Origin: Fibrobacterales bacterium
GTDB lineage: Bacteria; Fibrobacterota; Fibrobacteria; Fibrobacterales; Fibrobacteraceae
Direction: 5' to 3'
Length of the DNA: 47,911 nucleotides
Assembly (NCBI GenBank): GCA_025997455.1
Contig: BNUP01000003.1
Coordinates: 1-47,911 of the forward strand
The translations under genes and the position numbers were made by a program. Each line of letters starts with the position of its first letter. Position 1 is the stretch's first letter. The notes under the pieces were generated by a model. The model did not search any database and had not been told where the DNA came from. It saw only the letters and a program-made list of their open reading frames with translations. Below are positions 47,252 to 47,911 of this stretch, in pieces.

Positions 47252-47911
47252 ATGGCAGACGATAAAGAACAAGAACTTCGCAAACGACTTTCGGCTTTGT
47301 TCAAAGGACAGGCATCTATGGTTGATGCTTATATATCGCAGTTCGGTGCAGAACTCAATATGAAAAACATCCAAGCCGTCAGAACGCAGTTTCCCGGTCT
47401 CGGCGACACTTCATCGATGCCCGCGGCAACAGGCGATGCAACCGAGTCTGCACCTCAAGCCCCCGAAAGGAAAAGCGGCAATGATTTATTTTTCAAATTT
47501 AACGAAAAAGCACTGACAATTCCCCCTCTGGATCCCACCCTTGAATCCCCTTTATTTCCGCGCGTTGTAGATTGTCCGGTGTGCAAAAAATGGGGCATCA
47601 ACTCAGAAGAATTAAAGGCAAAAACGCTCACCACGGTGAATGATCCGTTTCTCGCACCCGTGTATAAATCTACGGGGCTTTTTCAGGAAGTCAATTATCT
47701 TTTAGCGTGTGTAACCGTCTGTGATTCGTGCCTGCTCGCAAGCCCCGACCGCAAGGATTTTGTGCTTTACAATCGCACAACAAGGCAAAATCAAGACAGT
47801 CAATTATCACCTTCCGTTATTCGCGAACTCAAAGAGAGCACCGATAAACGCAAGGTAATTTTTGAAAAAACGGGAGTGGGCGATGCACTTTTCAAACTTC
47901 CGAGAAGTTAT
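47252..47911 (+). CDS. cysteine-rich protein resembling DUF2225, 5' part only
   Basis: 220 codons, open at the right edge. After a low-complexity part (residues 45-75) comes FPRVVDCPVCKKWGINSEELKAKTL, then VNYLLACVTVCDSCLLASPDRKDFVLY. Two CxxC pairs (CPVC and CDSC) and the VNYLLA...SPDRKDF pattern resemble the zinc-binding DUF2225 family. Function unknown. It is divergent from the grpE operon. Confidence 0.7.
   Translation, partial: MADDKEQELRKRLSALFKGQASMVDAYISQFGAELNMKNIQAVRTQFPGLGDTSSMPAATGDATESAPQAPERKSGNDLFFKFNEKALTIPPLDPTLESPLFPRVVDCPVCKKWGINSEELKAKTLTTVNDPFLAPVYKSTGLFQEVNYLLACVTVCDSCLLASPDRKDFVLYNRTTRQNQDSQLSPSVIRELKESTDKRKVIFEKTGVGDALFKLPRSY

Noticed and set aside
1..47911. CRISPR array
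   Set aside because: Repeats are 7-bp tandem units or dispersed palindromes; there are no 25-40 bp repeats with unique spacers and no cas genes.
1..47911. tRNA, rRNA or tmRNA genes
   Set aside because: I saw no cloverleaf or conserved RNA sequence by eye; a tRNA or Rfam search would be needed to exclude them fully.

Overview
The window looks like chromosomal DNA from an AT-rich, Gram-negative, motile bacterium. LptB (LPS export), a TolC-type outer-membrane protein and several lipoproteins indicate an outer membrane. FliG and a methyl-accepting chemotaxis protein indicate flagellar chemotaxis, and nuoH/nuoI indicate complex I. A secreted GH5 lipoprotein glycanase, Pta and the general gene style suggest a plant-fibre or gut-associated relative of the Fibrobacterota. 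That placement is an inference from gene content; there is no rRNA here to test it. TGA is an ordinary stop codon.

Layout. 1-5.4 kb: a secreted TPR-like protein (partial), fliG, an Rpn/PDDEXK_2 nuclease, mnmG and lptB. 5.4-9.2 kb: an overlapping run pta-miaB-membrane protein. 9.6-12.3 kb: nuoH-nuoI-rlmI, each joined by a 4-nt stop/start overlap. 12.5-19.1 kb: gltX, a zinc-ribbon unknown, TolC-like, HlyD-like and GH5 glycanase, all overlapping or abutting. 19.2-24 kb: NlpC/P60 lipoprotein, an unknown, a type II-like methylase/nuclease pair, a VOC protein, a DUF393 protein and an AEC permease. 24.1-27.3 kb: mltG, a metal ABC-type ATPase/permease pair, a GerW/YtfJ protein and a PspC protein. 27.3-31 kb: an IS remnant, a second Rpn nuclease with an apparent gene-within-gene, and an MCP with a leftover 3' end of another MCP. 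31.5-37 kb: response regulator + beta-propeller protein, YhhQ, MetY and HU. 37.3-39.6 kb: comEC. 39.6-43.1 kb: a defence island of one adenine methylase and two nuclease-like genes flanking an IS3-type remnant. 43.2-46.9 kb: grpE-dnaK-dnaJ. The window ends inside a cysteine-rich protein.

The most unusual feature lies in the non-coding DNA. (1) About a dozen genes or operons start with T-rich + TAnnTT (often TTTTCTACCTT) followed after only 6-10 nt by the start codon and no Shine-Dalgarno sequence, which predicts leaderless mRNAs. Genes that do have a Shine-Dalgarno sequence instead have a -10 farther upstream, often with a TTGACA-like box 17-18 nt before it. (2) Many of these promoters are embedded in arrays of 7-bp repeats (GGGTGTA, GTAAAGT and CTCTACT types) that form fold-back structures. 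(3) Several families of palindromic or GC-rich repeats found between genes also sit in frame inside protein-coding genes (rpn1, miaB, a zinc-ribbon gene, the beta-propeller gene, perhaps the start of rlmI). This resembles the Rickettsia palindromic elements. (4) The second rpn gene has a perfect internal Shine-Dalgarno and ATG, which would make a C-terminal small protein, as in the E. coli RpnL/RpnS pairs.
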